The notes: generated by a model from the letters alone, not told the origin. Counted from the first letter of the stretch, positions 1-13,028 are shown. The stretch: DNA of 64,000 nt from Mangifera indica (GCF_011075055.1 NW_025401154.1:1-64000), one strand, 5' to 3'. Translations and numbers: made by a program.

Positions 1-840
1 CAAACCAATAGTAGGGTGGAAGCTGAAGCATGCTAGTCATTCTAGGATTGTTTCGAGGAGCAATATTAGAAGACAATAAGGTAATGCTCGCAGTAGAGCT
101 CAGTTAAAGTATAGTTGAGTTAGGGAGTAATAACTCATATGGCCAAGGTATCGAATCTTTATCTTCGATTCAGATCAATCAACTCAGTTACAGTTAACTT
201 CCAGATTCATATGCTTCCACTATAACTAGTATTGTCACACTAGATCAGAATCCAGGGAGTGGTTTCTTAGTGATAAGGTTGGAACATAATTCGATCCCAA
301 GGTAAGATAAATAGCCTAGTTAGTCCTAGAAATAAATGTGAAAACTAGTTTATTAATCAAGACATGTTATCATTCAAGAAATTCAATGCCAATTCCAGAT
401 GATAGAGTTTAAAGGGGTCAAAGGCATTTTAGGGAATTCAAAGTCTACTTAAAGGTTAAGTTTCCTACTTACTGGGTATTTATCACACATCCCCTTACTT
501 TTTTATGTATAGGTATAAGTGATTGTGACGGCTGTAGGACAAATGGTAGTTAGAGGGCATTTATATCATTTCATAGATTTTATTTCATATTTAGTTTTAT
601 TCTAGTTTTATGATAGACTTCTAATTTTAGTAGTTTCGAATTAATAAACATTTTTGTTATGCTTTTGGATATGGTTTTATAAGGATATTTTAGTATTTTA
701 ATAGAAGAATTTTATTCAGCTAATTATTATTATTTTTTTAATGTTTTTGTTTAAATAAGTTGCTCTATTGATCAATTTAGTAATATTCTCCTTCTAAGGG
801 CAATACTTCTGAAAGGGGTGTTACACACCCCTCTCTAGGG
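1..840 (+). repeat. LTR-type repeat tail, old
   Basis: No gene is seen. From about 460 the sequence has the layout of the tail of a plant LTR: a 'cttactgggtatttatcac' stretch, a T-rich run, and an end in 'gtgttacac' near 820-830. The same layout (a 'cttactaagtgtttt' type start, several hundred AT-rich bases, an end in 'gtgttaca') recurs at 4,640-5,075 and 36,450-36,890. This suggests dispersed copies of one retrotransposon family. The assignment rests on layout rather than a full alignment, and boundaries are not defined. Confidence 0.35.
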
Positions 841-1255
841 TTACTTATCTTTTTTCAAAGGTTTTACAAACCTTTTAAGAAAACAACATTAATAGTAATA
901 ATTGGTCAATGTGTCATTGAAATGCATGGATGCAACAACCCAATGCCATGAAAAAGTATTGAAAATGTTGTTGCTTATCTTTTTGTATATGCACAATACT
1001 CAGACTAGCACACTTTAAATTGTAGCAATAATTTGGCAAAAACATAAATGACTTTTCTGATGTGCCTTTCAATGCTTGTATTACCCAATTTTTTGTTCGT
1101 TATGTCTGTAAATATGATATATCAATTTTATATCTCTTAGTGATATTGATAATGATCTTTTTGGGTCAATAAATAAAATCAACCAACGTTAAAGCTTGAG
1201 ACCTAACTTGCCTATGATGTGGGTTTATCTAATCTTTTAGACGTGTGTGTAGGAT
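841..1255. other. No gene recognised
   Basis: AT-rich sequence without a convincing open frame. A short near-palindrome ('aaggttt..aaacctt') lies at about 858-880. It sits between an LTR-like tail and the MULE relic and is probably decayed transposon flank. Confidence 0.3.
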
Positions 1256-2095
1256 GTATATAACGAACTTCAAATAAGTCATTGGGTTTAATTCTTGTTG
1301 ACTATGAATGTCATGGGCATTACTAATCAATGCACATAACCTCTTATCTCCTCTTGTTTGACTTGAACACTTTGTATTGTAATCTCTTTTCCAACGCAAA
1401 CTAAGCCATTGCATCTTGCAACTATTTTTTTATTAATAAATATGTCACTAATTTTTAGAGAATTCTCCTCTTGCACTGATCCTGCACTAGTTGATATTGA
1501 TGTTAATTGTTGCAAAGGAAAATTGGGTAGCCACTTAAATAGATCAATGGGGACATTCGTGACATACAGTCCAACATAATTGCCACCACCGTGTAGAGGA
1601 TCTACAAGCTGTAGATTACTGGTATCATAGTTAATATGTGTCATCTATTCAAACTCTAGCTCATCAAGAAGAATATCAACCATATTGTTCTTATCAAAGT
1701 CATCTCAATTTGGAACTCTCTCTTTGTCTCCATAAACCTGTTCCTCACCAATATATAATACATCATTATAAAAATCTTGAAAGTCTTTGTCATTAGATTC
1801 TTGTTTTATATCACTATCATTGTTGCCATCACTCTCTACTGTTCCTTGTACTTTGACAAGGGCAGATATAACAAAAACTTATGTATCAATAAGACCCTCA
1901 ATATCTTTATTATTCTTTTCTAAGGTATTTCAAATCAAGACATTTTGGTTTCATGCATAGCTAGATGTTGTTCAGGGTTCGATCAATATGACACTTTTTA
2001 CTTAACAATTGGATTAATCCCTCAAGTGTCATTTTCTCTGGAATTTTAACCACTATTTTGTTACCTCTAACGTATTTCATTATGTTTTGATCCCT
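1256..2095 (-). pseudogene. MULE (MuDR-type) transposase N-terminal relic
   Basis: Read on the minus strand from about 2,090, the translation begins 'MKYVRGNKIVVKIPEKMT' and continues 'LEGLIQLLSKKCHID'. This resembles the PB1-like N-terminal domain of plant MuDR-family transposases. An acidic linker rich in D, E and N follows (about 1,870-1,640), then 'LKISDIFINKK' near 1,450. After a frame change come 'ALEKRLQYKVFKSNKRR' and 'RIKPNDLFEV', which fit the usual start of the MULE DNA-binding region (FxNKxxL...L...FxxKVxKSxKxR). Several in-frame stops and at least one frameshift break it. The catalytic and SWIM domains are absent downstream. In the family the protein cuts element ends; this copy cannot encode it. 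The call rests on motif order, not a database match. Confidence 0.5.
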
Positions 2096-2129
2096 TTGAA
2101 TCCACATTATATACGTGTTCACCAAACAT

Positions 2130-2800
2130 ATAAGTGTATGTTATAAATGTGTTCACCAAACATACCTGTTAAGAGGATTCTATATAGATAGTTGCTCTTG
2201 TGTCAAGGAAATATATCCTTTTACTGAACAAAGGTACATGTGATTCTCATAATTGAGATCACCCAACCATTTTGTATAAGAAATGGTATGGTTTGACACT
2301 AGCCTAACGTGATTCGCTTCTAGATTACTAGAAAGATGGATTGACTATATCAAGATATGTATGAAAGTTATGGTAAACCAATAAAGGATTCGTTATTCCC
2401 AAGCAAGAGAGCGAACATCTCAGATTGGCCCACTAATGAATGACAAAGACCAATTAAACTTATGGCCACAATGGGATTGAGTTGATGCTCAATCTGTTAT
2501 CATTTAGTCGTTAACATAAGTTAGTTCATGTTTATCAAGAGTTCTTAAAGAAGACACTTAATCTATACCTTAACCTCAAAAGGGATATTGTATAACATAA
2601 GGATTGAATTGTATGTGTAACCGTATCACTGATAGGCTAAGAAGTCAAATGCTAACACTTTGTTAAGCCGATTGTCATGATGTATTGCTAGAAGTCAATC
2701 TTGGTTTGTGTTTTGATGAATACCAAGTTGAAAGCTCAATAAGAATTTGGTTACCACCGATCTAGCGTAAAGCTTATAGGTCACTATAATACCCACAAGT
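2130..2800 (+). repeat. Copia-type LTR segment, copy 1
   Basis: This stretch aligns by eye, in the same orientation, with 13,370-13,995. Shared landmarks in order are 'ggtatggtttgacacta', 'atcaagacatgtatgaa', 'ggattgagttg' and 'tgcatgtgtaac/tgtatgtgtaac'. The partner copy follows directly after a copia polypurine-tract-like sequence, so the segment is best read as part of a long copia LTR. Divergence is high (many substitutions and small gaps), so the insertion is old. Exact ends are not visible. Confidence 0.55.
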
Positions 2801-3980
2801 AAACTCTGGGGATATTAATGTCTTTTATAAAAGTTTCAATTTTGAATTGGGTCGGAATCAAAGACATTATTTTTATTAGGTCAAAATTTGATATGGAAGT
2901 CTTGTTTTGGCCTAATAGTTGGTCCATATAAATTAATCACAAGTAATTAGTTAAAAGGCATTAAAGACTTCATTAGTTAGGAGTTCTAAATACCCAGGCT
3001 TTAAGGTTCTTTAGTTTGGCAACCTTAATTAAGAAAAAAAAAAAGAGTTGAGAGAAAAGAAAGGCAGAATTGGCACGCAAAAGAAGTAAAAAATGAAAAC
3101 CAAAGAAAAGAACAAATAAGAAAAATGCAGTGCCCAAATTTTCAATGTGCATCTATGAAAGATTTTCATTTCTTCTCAATTCCACCATTAGATTGCTCTA
3201 AGTTTTTTACGACAATGAAGATTGTGTTTTGCTTCACCATTAGATTGCTTCTCTAGTAACCTATTATCAATATTGCAACATGGCTGAAAATTCAAGTAGT
3301 GTAAGCTTCTTCCCTCAAGTTATTGCATCTTGGATGGATTTTCTTGGATATTTGATATAAACGCCTTGTTAGTTTGTAATCCTTGAATCTTGGATGAATT
3401 CTTGAATGTTTTTTAGGATTGTTTTGATGATTTTCTAGTTGGAATCATGGAAAGTTTGCAGGTGATACAAAAAGGTTACATTCTTGAACATAGAAAATGT
3501 TAATGCAATATAATTGCTTTAAATTGAGTTTGGTAGACATGAAACTTGTTATTATGAAGCATTGCAAGCTATAATTTGTAATTTTCAGCCTAGCAACCAG
3601 CCAAGAAATAGATTCTTGGAAAAGCTTATGTCATTTCACCACGATATGCATTCCTGTTGACATAAATTAGAAAGACTTACATGGAGAAGTTGGTTAGTGC
3701 ATGTTGTGAGGTCTTTTTGGGAGAATTTTTCATGGTGTAGGTGAGGGTATGTGATATATTAGGAGTTGGTTTCTTGTCTGGAAATTTTTGAGGAGCATGG
3801 GCTAAGTTTAGGCTATGAGATTTAGTTTTTTGAGGGCATTGATAAGCTCCTCAAAGGTACCCTGTGAGACAACCTCATACATTTTAGATATGAGATATTC
3901 ATTTCAAAGTTTTAAGGTGAGCGAATGTTTGATGTAGACAAGATTACTTTTTAACCCCTAAACTAAATGAATGATGAAGA
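2801..3980. other. LTR leader-like DNA, no gene
   Basis: No coding frame is recognised. An A-rich run at 3,025-3,130 and the following 'attagattgctct' repeats (3,186 and 3,238) look like untranslated LTR or leader sequence that continues copy 1 of the copia-type LTR. Confidence 0.3.
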
Positions 3981-4640
3981 TTCCAACTAGAAAAATCTAA
4001 GAAGAAAAAAAAAGAAATTAGGTAGTTAGCTAATTAAAAATACCTGACTTTGTAGAAGATAACATCGATCCCTACCTAAGTCAGATTCAAATAAGAAAAT
4101 AGTAAACATCTAGAAAAGCAGTATATAGTTAGATATCCACTAGTTATGTGCATAAGACTATATGAGAGATTGATACCCATAAGATGCATCATGCACTCAA
4201 AGACAAAACACTAGGCACATAATTTAGTTTAGAGGTGCATGGTAGAGAAGTGACTTATAGTTAGTTCCTCCCGTGGTCAAGGAGATACATCATATACGTG
4301 CTTATGGTAGGGGCCATCCGAGGGTGGTTATCAGTTAATGGTCCTATAGTTATGCATATATTATATAAGAGGGATTATGATTAATACCCCGTGTGAGCAG
4401 GGTATAATTATTGTTAGTTAACACAACAGTCCAATCGACATGTGCGCAAGACATAAGTTAATGGACATGCAAGGTGTCAAATGCTTTCACTAGGCATGAG
4501 ATATGCCAAGTTCAGCTTGGCTAGTAGACTATATGTGTATGGCCTATGATAAGGCACGATGTTGCAAAGTATCACCACATAACAACTTAGTGATACAACA
4601 CAAGTTTCTAATTTATGCATTTTGTTAGGTGTTGAGAGTT
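3981..4640 (+). repeat. Dispersed repeat A, copy 1
   Basis: Aligns by eye with 7,085-7,660 in the same orientation. Shared landmarks are 'agctagctaat/agttagctaat', 'gataacatcgatcc/gataacatagatcc', 'cataagatgcatcatgc', 'cccgtggt' and 'agttatgcat', in the same order and with similar spacing. The two copies are about 3.1 kb apart and much diverged. They are probably LTR or internal parts of one retrotransposon family. No coding content was recognised. Confidence 0.55.
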
Positions 4641-5080
4641 CATCTACTTACTAAGTGTTTTATCACTCACACGTTCTTTTTTATGGTTTTATAGGTAGAT
4701 ATGAGTAGTGAGGCATGTGGGGGAGCCAGTAGTCTAGCTTAATTCATTGTGTGAGATTGAGGGGTGCAATCGACATATTTATTATTATTGTTATTGGTAT
4801 CGATGTCATTCCATACCAATGTTTTATGTTTATGCATTTATTTGGAGTAGTGGATTTTCAAACATAATATTTTATTGGATGGTAGATTATTTCTCCTACT
4901 ATTAGTATCACGCAAAAGGATTTTTATTTTTATTGCACCTTTTTGCACTTGCATGTTAGTTAAGCATTTTATCATATTTGTTTTGTTCACTATCACATTA
5001 AGTAAGAAGTTAAGTCATAAATGTCTTTAAGGCCATATTCCACTTAGAAGTATGTGTTTGGAGATAGGTGTTACAATCAT
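4641..5080 (+). repeat. LTR-type tail
   Basis: Follows repeat A. It begins 'cttactaagtgttttatcac' at about 4,651 and ends 'ggtgttacaatc' near 5,070, the same layout as the tails at 460-835 and 36,450-36,890. It is non-coding and probably the 3' part of an LTR. Confidence 0.4.
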
Positions 5081-5084
5081 ACAT

Positions 5085-5780
5085 ATAAAAAGTTGATCTA
5101 ACTCTAAAGGTATAGAATTATTTAAGTTAAATCTAGTCCAAAACTTGGATGTAGGATTTTAAGTCTCGAAAAGGTTTTTGGACTTGAAGTATGTTTTATA
5201 GAATTTAGGGACCAAAGTGTAATAATCCTAATGTGTTTGGGTGTATGTGAAATTGTGTTGGGTTGGGTTTATTCAATTGGATAAGGATAAACTCGGTTTG
5301 ACATTTTCCTTGAATATATACGACCATACATGCTTTATGTACTCCTATACATGGTAGACATATAAGGATAATCCATTATTTTTTTCCATGCTTAAGAGTC
5401 AAGATGAATTATGGGTTGCATGAGATATGGATTTGAGGATGTATAACCAAACATCTATGATGTACACCCATACATGGTACATATATAAGCAAGCATGATT
5501 TCTCTGTTTTCACTTTTGTGATTTCGTTATTTAGATATATAATGTCACGCCAATGCACCCAAATACTTTCATCATGCATTATGCCCTATCAATTCGTTAA
5601 GAATTATTCTAGCCTTTGTTCTATTTTGAGAGCAATTTCAACAACTTCCAACGTTGTGAAAGACAAAAAAATTACCAACGCATATAATTTCTATAAACAC
5701 CCTATGTGTGTTTATATATATATATGTGTGTATATATTGTGTATTGGAAATCCTACAAGTGGGGTTTTATAGTAATGCAT
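5085..5780 (+). repeat. Dispersed repeat B, copy 1
   Basis: Aligns by eye with 14,025-14,740, same strand. Shared landmarks are 'aaaacttggatg', 'atgtgtttgggtgtatgtga', 'accatacat', 'gatttc...cactt/ctctttt', 'caccctatgtgtgtt' and 'aagtggggttttgtagt/aagtggggttttatagt'. At 14 kb repeat B follows directly after the copia-type LTR segment, while here it is 2.3 kb away from copy 1. This suggests a later insertion, or two separate LTR fragments. The small open frames in it are not supported as genes. Confidence 0.55.
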
Positions 5781-6070
5781 GTTTTAACAAATTTAATAGA
5801 TGACTCCGTTGTCCAAAGGCCACAAAACTTTATAATGGTACCACCTTTGAAGAGCCAATTCACAAATTTTATACTTGTAAAATAATGTTGAGTTCAATTG
5901 AATCTATTTATTTTAAGATTGAATGCTTATAACATGTAAAAATGTATATGGATTTTGTTGTTGCAAATTTGTTGTATGCCTTGTAATGTAAATATGGTTG
6001 CTAGATTATTAAGTTTGTCTTTTGAATAATTGTAGAAAATAAAAATGTTTCTTGTGAATATATGGTTGAT
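5781..6070. other. No gene recognised
   Basis: AT-rich non-coding sequence between repeats B and C. Nothing specific is seen. Confidence 0.3.
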
Positions 6071-6265
6071 GCTCGATTTCACATTGTAGCATGAAATCGC
6101 CTTCAATATATATAGTTACAAGTAATAAGGGTTGTCATCAAGATGGGACAAGAGTTCATGTCATGTTGTCTTGTTTTAATGATAGGTTGTTGTACCCATC
6201 AAAAATTCTTTTGGCGTCTCATTTAATGAATGAGAAATATATTTCTTGTGTGAAGTTAAAGGCCC
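6071..6265 (+). repeat. Dispersed repeat C, copy 1
   Basis: Similar to 7,645-7,810: 'cacattgtagcatgaaatcgc' type start, 'ggttgtcatcaagatggga' against 'ggttgtcaccaaaatgtga', then a shared 'tgtcttgttt' and 'ttgttg'. In the downstream copy it follows repeat A directly, so A and C are probably neighbouring parts of one element. Confidence 0.45.
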
Positions 6266-7084
6266 AGTGTCATGCATATCTTTAGATTAGACACTGAAGT
6301 CACCTTTGCCATGCAAAGACTTAGCAATCTTTAGAGGAAAGGTAAGTAGTTGGCCTTTTTTCCCCCTTTCATGAATAGTTTGGGATTTATATGATTATGC
6401 GATGTGATTATATGCATTAAAAGCATAACATGATAGGAAATAATGGTTTTGTTATTAATGTTTAATCAAATACTTGATGAACTAGTATGTTGAATGATGT
6501 CATATGTGTGTATATCTTGATAAAGTTTTACTTGTTGGATGATAATTTCATGATCTATGAATCTGAGCATGTTTAATAATGTAGAAGGATGGAATTGTAT
6601 TCAAGAATATCTGGAGATTGTTTGTCATGAATTAAAGACTTTGGTTTGCATTTGGTTTGTCAAAATTTGTCAAACTAATAAGGTGCACATCTTCCAATAG
6701 TTAATGAATGCCTATTAATGCAAGCATGAATGCTTGTTTCATCTCTTAGGAAGAAGGAAAGTCCACATTAATACGAAGCACATTCATAGTACGATTAAGG
6801 CATAAACAGTCATTTAATAAGAGACAAATGCCTATTCATGGCATGTAAGACGAACGATAAGTTTAGGAGAGAAATGAGCATTAAAAGGATTTAATAATGT
6901 TAGTTAAGCATTAATAGGTCATTAGTCAACAAAAAGGTTAACGTTTATTCATAGTAAGACACATTCTTGTTCATAGGCTCAATACGATAAATGATGAGCA
7001 AAGGCTAATAACACTTATTCATGTTTTTCCAAAAAGATTATTTTACCCTAATGTTATATGTTGAAGTGGATATTAAATTAGAAA
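6266..7084. other. No gene recognised
   Basis: AT-rich sequence with loosely repeated 'cattaata' and 'attcatg' words between 6,700 and 7,030. No open frame shows family motifs. Confidence 0.3.
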
Positions 7085-7660
7085 GGCTTATTGAAAGAGA
7101 ATTTTAGATAGCTAGCTAATTTAATATGCTCGACTTTTTGTAAGATAACATAGATCCTAACCAAGATAGATTCAGTTCAAAAGCATAAAAAATTAAGAAA
7201 AATGGTGTACATCTAAATAGCCACCAATTGTATGAAAAAATGATGTTATATGTGAAAGCAATAAGGTTATACAAGATATGAATACTCATAAGATGTATCA
7301 TGCCCTTGACATCACAACACATTAGCCACTTATATTAATTCAATTCAAGTGTACATGATAAGAGACAGTGACATCAATTAGTTTTTCCCGTGGTTAGTGA
7401 GATGCATCACATATGTGCTTGTGGTGGGGTCATCCCAAGATGGTAATCTAGTTAACAATCCTACAGTTATGCATTAGTATCATAACTAGTTAACTCGATA
7501 GTCTGACTAATATTATACGCAAGGCAATTAGAAAGTAAACATCTATGATGCCAATTGCTTCCATGGGGACATCAAATATGTCAAGTTTAGCTTAGGCCTT
7601 AGTCATTCGAGATAGGACAAGTGTTATATAATTTATGCATGATTTCATATTGTTGCACAA
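7085..7660 (+). repeat. Dispersed repeat A, copy 2
   Basis: Downstream partner of 3,981-4,640 (see there). It runs straight into repeat C copy 2 at about 7,640. Confidence 0.55.
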
Positions 7661-7810
7661 AGTCGCTTTCATTATACGTCATTGCACGTAATGAAGGTTG
7701 TCACCAAAATGTGACAAGTGTTCAGGTCATATTGTCTTGTTTAGGTGACGAGTTGTTGAACTTGTTAGAAAGGTTTTTGCATCTTATTTCATGATGCAAT
7801 TTTGGAAACC
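7645..7810 (+). repeat. Dispersed repeat C, copy 2
   Basis: Partner of 6,071-6,265, in the same orientation. Confidence 0.45.
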
Positions 7811-8165
7811 ATGCCATGTATAGGCATGCATGCGCTAATGCACAATCGTACACAACATAAATTCATAGCATACACTTGTGAATTTCTTCCTATGACTTAC
7901 TTATGTGTAGTCATACATCTTGCGTGTATGCCTATACATAGGCAAAAATTCACAACTATACGACCTTGTGCATCTACTTGTACATGGATATAGAATTTCA
8001 TTGAATTTTGAACTATATCATCATGTATGCCCATGGTTGAAGTATGTGCATCCATATATAGGCAAATTTTGCTTAAGGTTCGATGTGACTCCAAGTCATA
8101 CACAGGTTGAACACTATGATGTCATGTATGCTCGTGCATGACTAAATGTATGCCTATACATGCCT
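7811..8165. repeat. CATGTATG/CATACATG-rich repeat tract
   Basis: Short near-palindromic words such as 'atgtataggcatgcatgc', 'tgcctatacataggc' and 'tgcctatacatgcc' recur through the tract, so long open frames appear on both strands here. Related 'accatacatg' words occur in repeat B and at 37.8-38.8 kb. It is probably the U3/U5 part of an LTR family. It is not coding. Confidence 0.4.
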
Positions 8166-9290
8166 CACAAAATGATTTGTTATCATTTGAATTTGATAAG
8201 ATTGAATTGTAGTTTTGAGAATTTTGGGGTTTAATTGCATTATGCAAAATATGATAGGTAAAATGTAATTTAATAATTTGGTAAATAATTATAAAAAAAA
8301 AATCTTATTTTTAATTGTTTTATCGCATGGAATGTATGATGTGCATCGTGTTTGGTGTACAACCAATGATCAATGGTTTGAATGCAATTTTGAGAATGCA
8401 TGTTTGTAAATTTTAAAAGTAGGACTTATGTGTCCTACCTTCTGTCATACTTCTAAACGTATTTATTTTCTCACTTAACTCCTTTTAAATGTAATTTGAG
8501 ATTTTGTATTTTATAGTTGTAAGAATAGAATAGATTTCTTATTTTATTTTACTTAGAATAAAATATAATTAAGAAGAAAAGTCATGTAACATTTGAAAAC
8601 AAGGAATAAACATACTAGAAGACCTCAAGAGAAAGACATGAGTTGATCAGTTGACCCCACATGACTCGAAGGGATTAACATTAGTTATGGTTGTATACCA
8701 AAATATTTATTTACATTATAGTATGCATGTTAGGATTTGCATTTATGCACAATAACCTCACATGCTAAATAATTAAAATTGGTGAGACCTAATAAATTCT
8801 TTAATTATATTACATTGACAATAACTATAGCCTTCCAATACACTTCTACAAAGAGAAAAATCAAGTGATTGTTAGTATTGGTTCTAACTTAACTAATGCA
8901 CCTAATTTGATCGCTAAAGCGAAGGTAAAATTATGTTAGTATCCACCCACTAAAACCGAGAATAACAATTGATATCATGTGATTGGTTGATGTGTAACTA
9001 CTAAACTTAAGATTGTGGATTTTTATGATTGGTTTGTTGACCTACATAATTAGGTCAGTTCAAACTTATTCGTCAAAGTGAATAAGAGAATTAATCTTAT
9101 AGGATCTCGGCCTGCTATGAAGTCCACTTGGTTTTCCCAAGTTTAATAGAAAGAGTTGTTGACTTGAATAAAATGATGAAAGGATTTATTTGATAAAGAC
9201 CATGTTAATTAATTAAAACTTGATTACTAAATTTTTTGTCTTTTGCACATATGGAATAAATTACCGACCATGTCAACCAACTTCAACATA
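8166..9290. other. No gene recognised; probable 5' flank of the copia relic
   Basis: AT-rich sequence leading into the copia gag remnant. A copia 5' LTR should end in here, but I could not match the 3' LTR start at about 13,029 or find a clear primer-binding site. The 5' end is missing or too diverged. Confidence 0.3.
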
Positions 9291-12200
9291 TAATTTATAT
9301 TAGAAAAGGACAATAGGTTTGAAGGAAGTAACTTCAATGATTGGTATCAAAATCTTTGGATTGTACTGCATCAAGAAAGAAGTTGTATGTTCTTAAGGGA
9401 ATTGTACCTATTAAGCCTAGTCCCAATGTCATTAAAAGTAAAAAGATACTTATATCAAGTATCTACTGTACTAATGACATCCAATGTTGAATGTTGGTGT
9501 TGATGACATATAAACAACATAAGGATAGAGACGCTCAATCCATTTTTTTCACCTCTACGAGATGTCCATAACTTATATGAGGTATGAGAAATATCAGGTG
9601 TTAAGAGCACTCAATAAGTGTAATATGTTAGAAGGAGATCTACTGGACCTTCATATGGTTAAAATGATTGGCTACATTAAGTTATTGGCATTTATAGGTT
9701 TCAAATCATGGACAATGACCTAACCATTGGTCTTGTCTTGCAATCCCTTCCTAACTCATATTGGACGTTCATAAGGAAAAACCTAATGAATGAAAAAGAG
9801 AAATCCCTCTGTGAACTCCTAGGATTGTTGAGGATTACTAAGTAGGAAGTTAAGAAATCTATCAACATGCTTATAATTAAAGCCAAAACATGAAAGGCCA
9901 AGGCCAAGTCCAAACCTAAGGTCCAAAAGCAAGCTTCCACTACTTTGTAGCCTGCTAATGGTGTAGGAATGGGAAAGGTTATTTACTTCTTTGATGGCAA
10001 GTTCAACCACTAGAGGAAACATTGCAAGGCCTACTTGGAGAGCCAAAAAAAAAAAAAAGTTAAATGCTTCAACTTCAAGTATTTTTGTAACTAAGATTAA
10101 CTTTTTAGACGCAAGGTGTGGGTTTCACATTTACTCTAATATGAGTGGATTACTCATCAGGGGAGAATTGGACCTATATGTTGAAAATGGATTCCTAACA
10201 TTTCAAGAAATCTAATTTCTATGTTCGCTTTGGATAAAATTGAAAATTCTTTCTTGATTGCTAATGGTGTTCTAACCATTAGCTTGAATAATATTTATTG
10301 TGGAAATGATAGTTTAATAAATAGCTTATTTGCTCTTAACTTGGATAACACAATACTCAATACTGATAATAAAAGAACTAAACATTCAGATCTAAACAAC
10401 ATATATCTATGGTATTGTAGGCTAAGCCACATAGGATTGAAATTCATTTCAAAACTCAATAAAGATATGGTTTTACAATCATTTGACCTCTGGTCTAATG
10501 ATGAATGCAAACCATATCTATTAGGTAAGGTAACCAAGTCACCTTTCACTAAACATAGTGAAAGAGCAATTGAACTATTAGACATCATTCATAGTGATGT
10601 GTATAGACCTTTGACAGTGCAATATATAGATGGGTATTTTTACTTCATCACATTTACTAACGACTTTAGTAGATATGACCATATGTTTTTTATAAAACAT
10701 AAGTTTGAATGTTTTAAGAAATTAAAATAACTTAAGAATGAAGTAGAAAAGTAGTTAAGAAAAAGTATAAAGATCTTCTAAAATGATCAAGGAGGTGAAT
10801 AATTAACTACTTAGTTTAGAGAATAACTAAAGGAATATGGAATAGTATCTTAGTTCATTACTCCTAGTACACCACAACACAACCTTAATAGATATGGTCA
10901 AGTCTATGATGAGTTTTATTTATCTACGCATGTCATTCGGAGGTTATACTCTAGAAATAACTGTATATACACTGAACCGTGTCCTATCCAAGTTTGTGGA
11001 GAGAACTTTTTATAAGTTACAGACTAGGCAAAAACCTATTTTAAAATATCTAAAGGTTTAGGGTTGTGAAGGTTATGTTAATAAATTGACTTTGAACAAG
11101 CTAATCTCTAAATCAAATAGATATATCTTTTTGAGGTATCCTAAGAAAACTAAGAGATATTGCTTCTACCACCCAAATGAGCAAAATGTCTTCATTACTC
11201 AAACTAGATTTTCTCCATAAATAGAGCTCATTTCAAGAAGGATGAGTGGGATGAAGGTAGAACTTGATAAAGTTTTATCATCATGGGAAACCATATACAT
11301 AGAACAAGAGGATGTGCAACGTCAAGTCGTCAAACATTTTGAAGAGTTTGTACCACAACCGACTTAACTTATATATGAGCATATAAGTCTAGTTGAGTAT
11401 GTCATGAACTTCAGAATTTGATCATCTCTTAACTCAACATCGTGACATACTAGTCATTTATAATGATAAACCTAAGACTTATGAAGACACTCTATCAAAC
11501 ACTGACTCTACTAATAGCTTGAAACCATGAAATTTAAAATAGACTTTATGTATCAAAGCCAAGTATAGACTCTGGTGGATCCACTTGAAGTGATAAAACC
11601 TGTAAGATGCAAATGGGTTTTCAAAAAAAAGTCTAACGTGGATGGTAAAGTTCATACCTATAATGCACGGTTGGTTACCAAAGGTTTCATAGAAAACATG
11701 GCATAGACTATGACACAACTTTTTTTCTAGTTGCAATGTTGAAGTCTATTCAAATTATGCTTATAATAATTACATACTACAAGTATGAAATTTGCCATAT
11801 GGATGTTAAAATCTCTTTCTTGAATGGAAACCTAATGGATGATATGTATACAACACAACTCGATAGTTTTGTTCTTGATAGACAAACAAATAAAGTTTGC
11901 AAACTATAGTGATTCATTTATTAACTAAAGCAAGCTTTTAAGAGTTGAAACATTTATTTTGATAAAGCCATAACAAAATTCAGATTTAGAAAAAACAAAG
12001 ATAAGTTATGTGTAGATAAAAAGGTCAACAAGAGTAAAGTAGCATTTCTAATATTGTATGTCAACAACATCTTGATTATCGATAATGACATATCAAACTT
12101 GTAATCGGTAAAGACTTAGTTATCCAAATACTTTTTCATGAAAAAATTAGAAAAAGTAACTTATATCTTTAGCATAAAGATCTAGGGAGATAAATCACGT

Positions 12201-13028
12201 ATGTTGGTTAGACTAAGTCAAAGCATGCACATAGATAAATGTTGAAAAGATTCAACATTGAAGAATCCAGGAAAAGGATTTATTCTTATAAGTCATGGTA
12301 TATATCTCTCTAAAGAGATATGTTCTTAGACACAAGAAAATTAGATAAAGTTAGTCAAATCTCATACGCATCAATGATATAGGATCAATCATGTACGTCA
12401 TGTTACGTATGAGGATTGATATCTCAATATCCTAAATGTTTGTAGTAGATATAAATTGAATCTAAGCGAGTATCACTCAAAAGCTATCAAGAATATCTTG
12501 AAGTACCTAAAAGGCTAAGATATGTTCTTGATTTATAAAGAAGAGCCAAAGCTCATTATGCAATGATATAGTAATGCCAGTTTCTAAACAAATTGAAGTA
12601 ATTTCAAATTTGAATCAAGATTTTTATTTTGCCTCAATGGTAAGGCAATCAACTGAAAAAGCTTCAAGTATTGTGGCTAATTCTATAATCGAGTTTAAGT
12701 ACATTGTTTTGTCTAATGTGACAAAAGAAGCGGTGCAAATCAAGATGTTTATAACTAAACTTGGTATAGTTCCATCTATAACAGATCCTATAAAGCTTCA
12801 TTATGACAACATAGTAATAGCACAAGCAAAGAAGTCATGGTCTTATTAACAATCTAAACATGTGCTTAGACGATACCACCTGATCAGATACATTATTCAA
12901 CATGGAAATGTGCAGATAGGAAGAGTAGATACCAATGACAAAGTCTTTGTCACAATAGAAGCATAATAGGTATGTAGCCTTATACGGTATTAGATATATG
13001 ACTAATTGACTACAGTATAAGTGAGAGA
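9291..13028 (+). pseudogene. Ty1/copia retrotransposon gag-pol relic
   Basis: Coding remains of a copia polyprotein in standard order, read across several frames. Gag starts near 9,305 ('SNFNDWYQNLWIVLHQE'). A degraded zinc knuckle lies near 9,980-10,050 ('HCKAYLE' before a lysine run). A protease-like 'GCGFHIYSNMSG' lies near 10,120. Pre-integrase and integrase fall in the longest frame, 10,221-10,730 ('LWYCRLSHIGLKFISKL', 'ELLDIIHSDV'). Reverse transcriptase follows with 'RCKWVFKK' (about 11,605), 'YEICHMDVK' (about 11,780) and 'LYVNNILI' (about 12,055), where the usual YVDD-type box is changed. RNase H remains lie at 12,570-12,850. Many stops and frameshifts prevent expression. A 'gtataagtgagaga' polypurine-like tract at about 13,015 marks the 3' end and sets the plus orientation. 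Confidence 0.85.

Noticed and set aside
7802..8141. Overlapping frames on both strands
   Set aside because: They result from near-palindromic CATGTATG-type repeats, which stay open on both strands; no protein motif is present.
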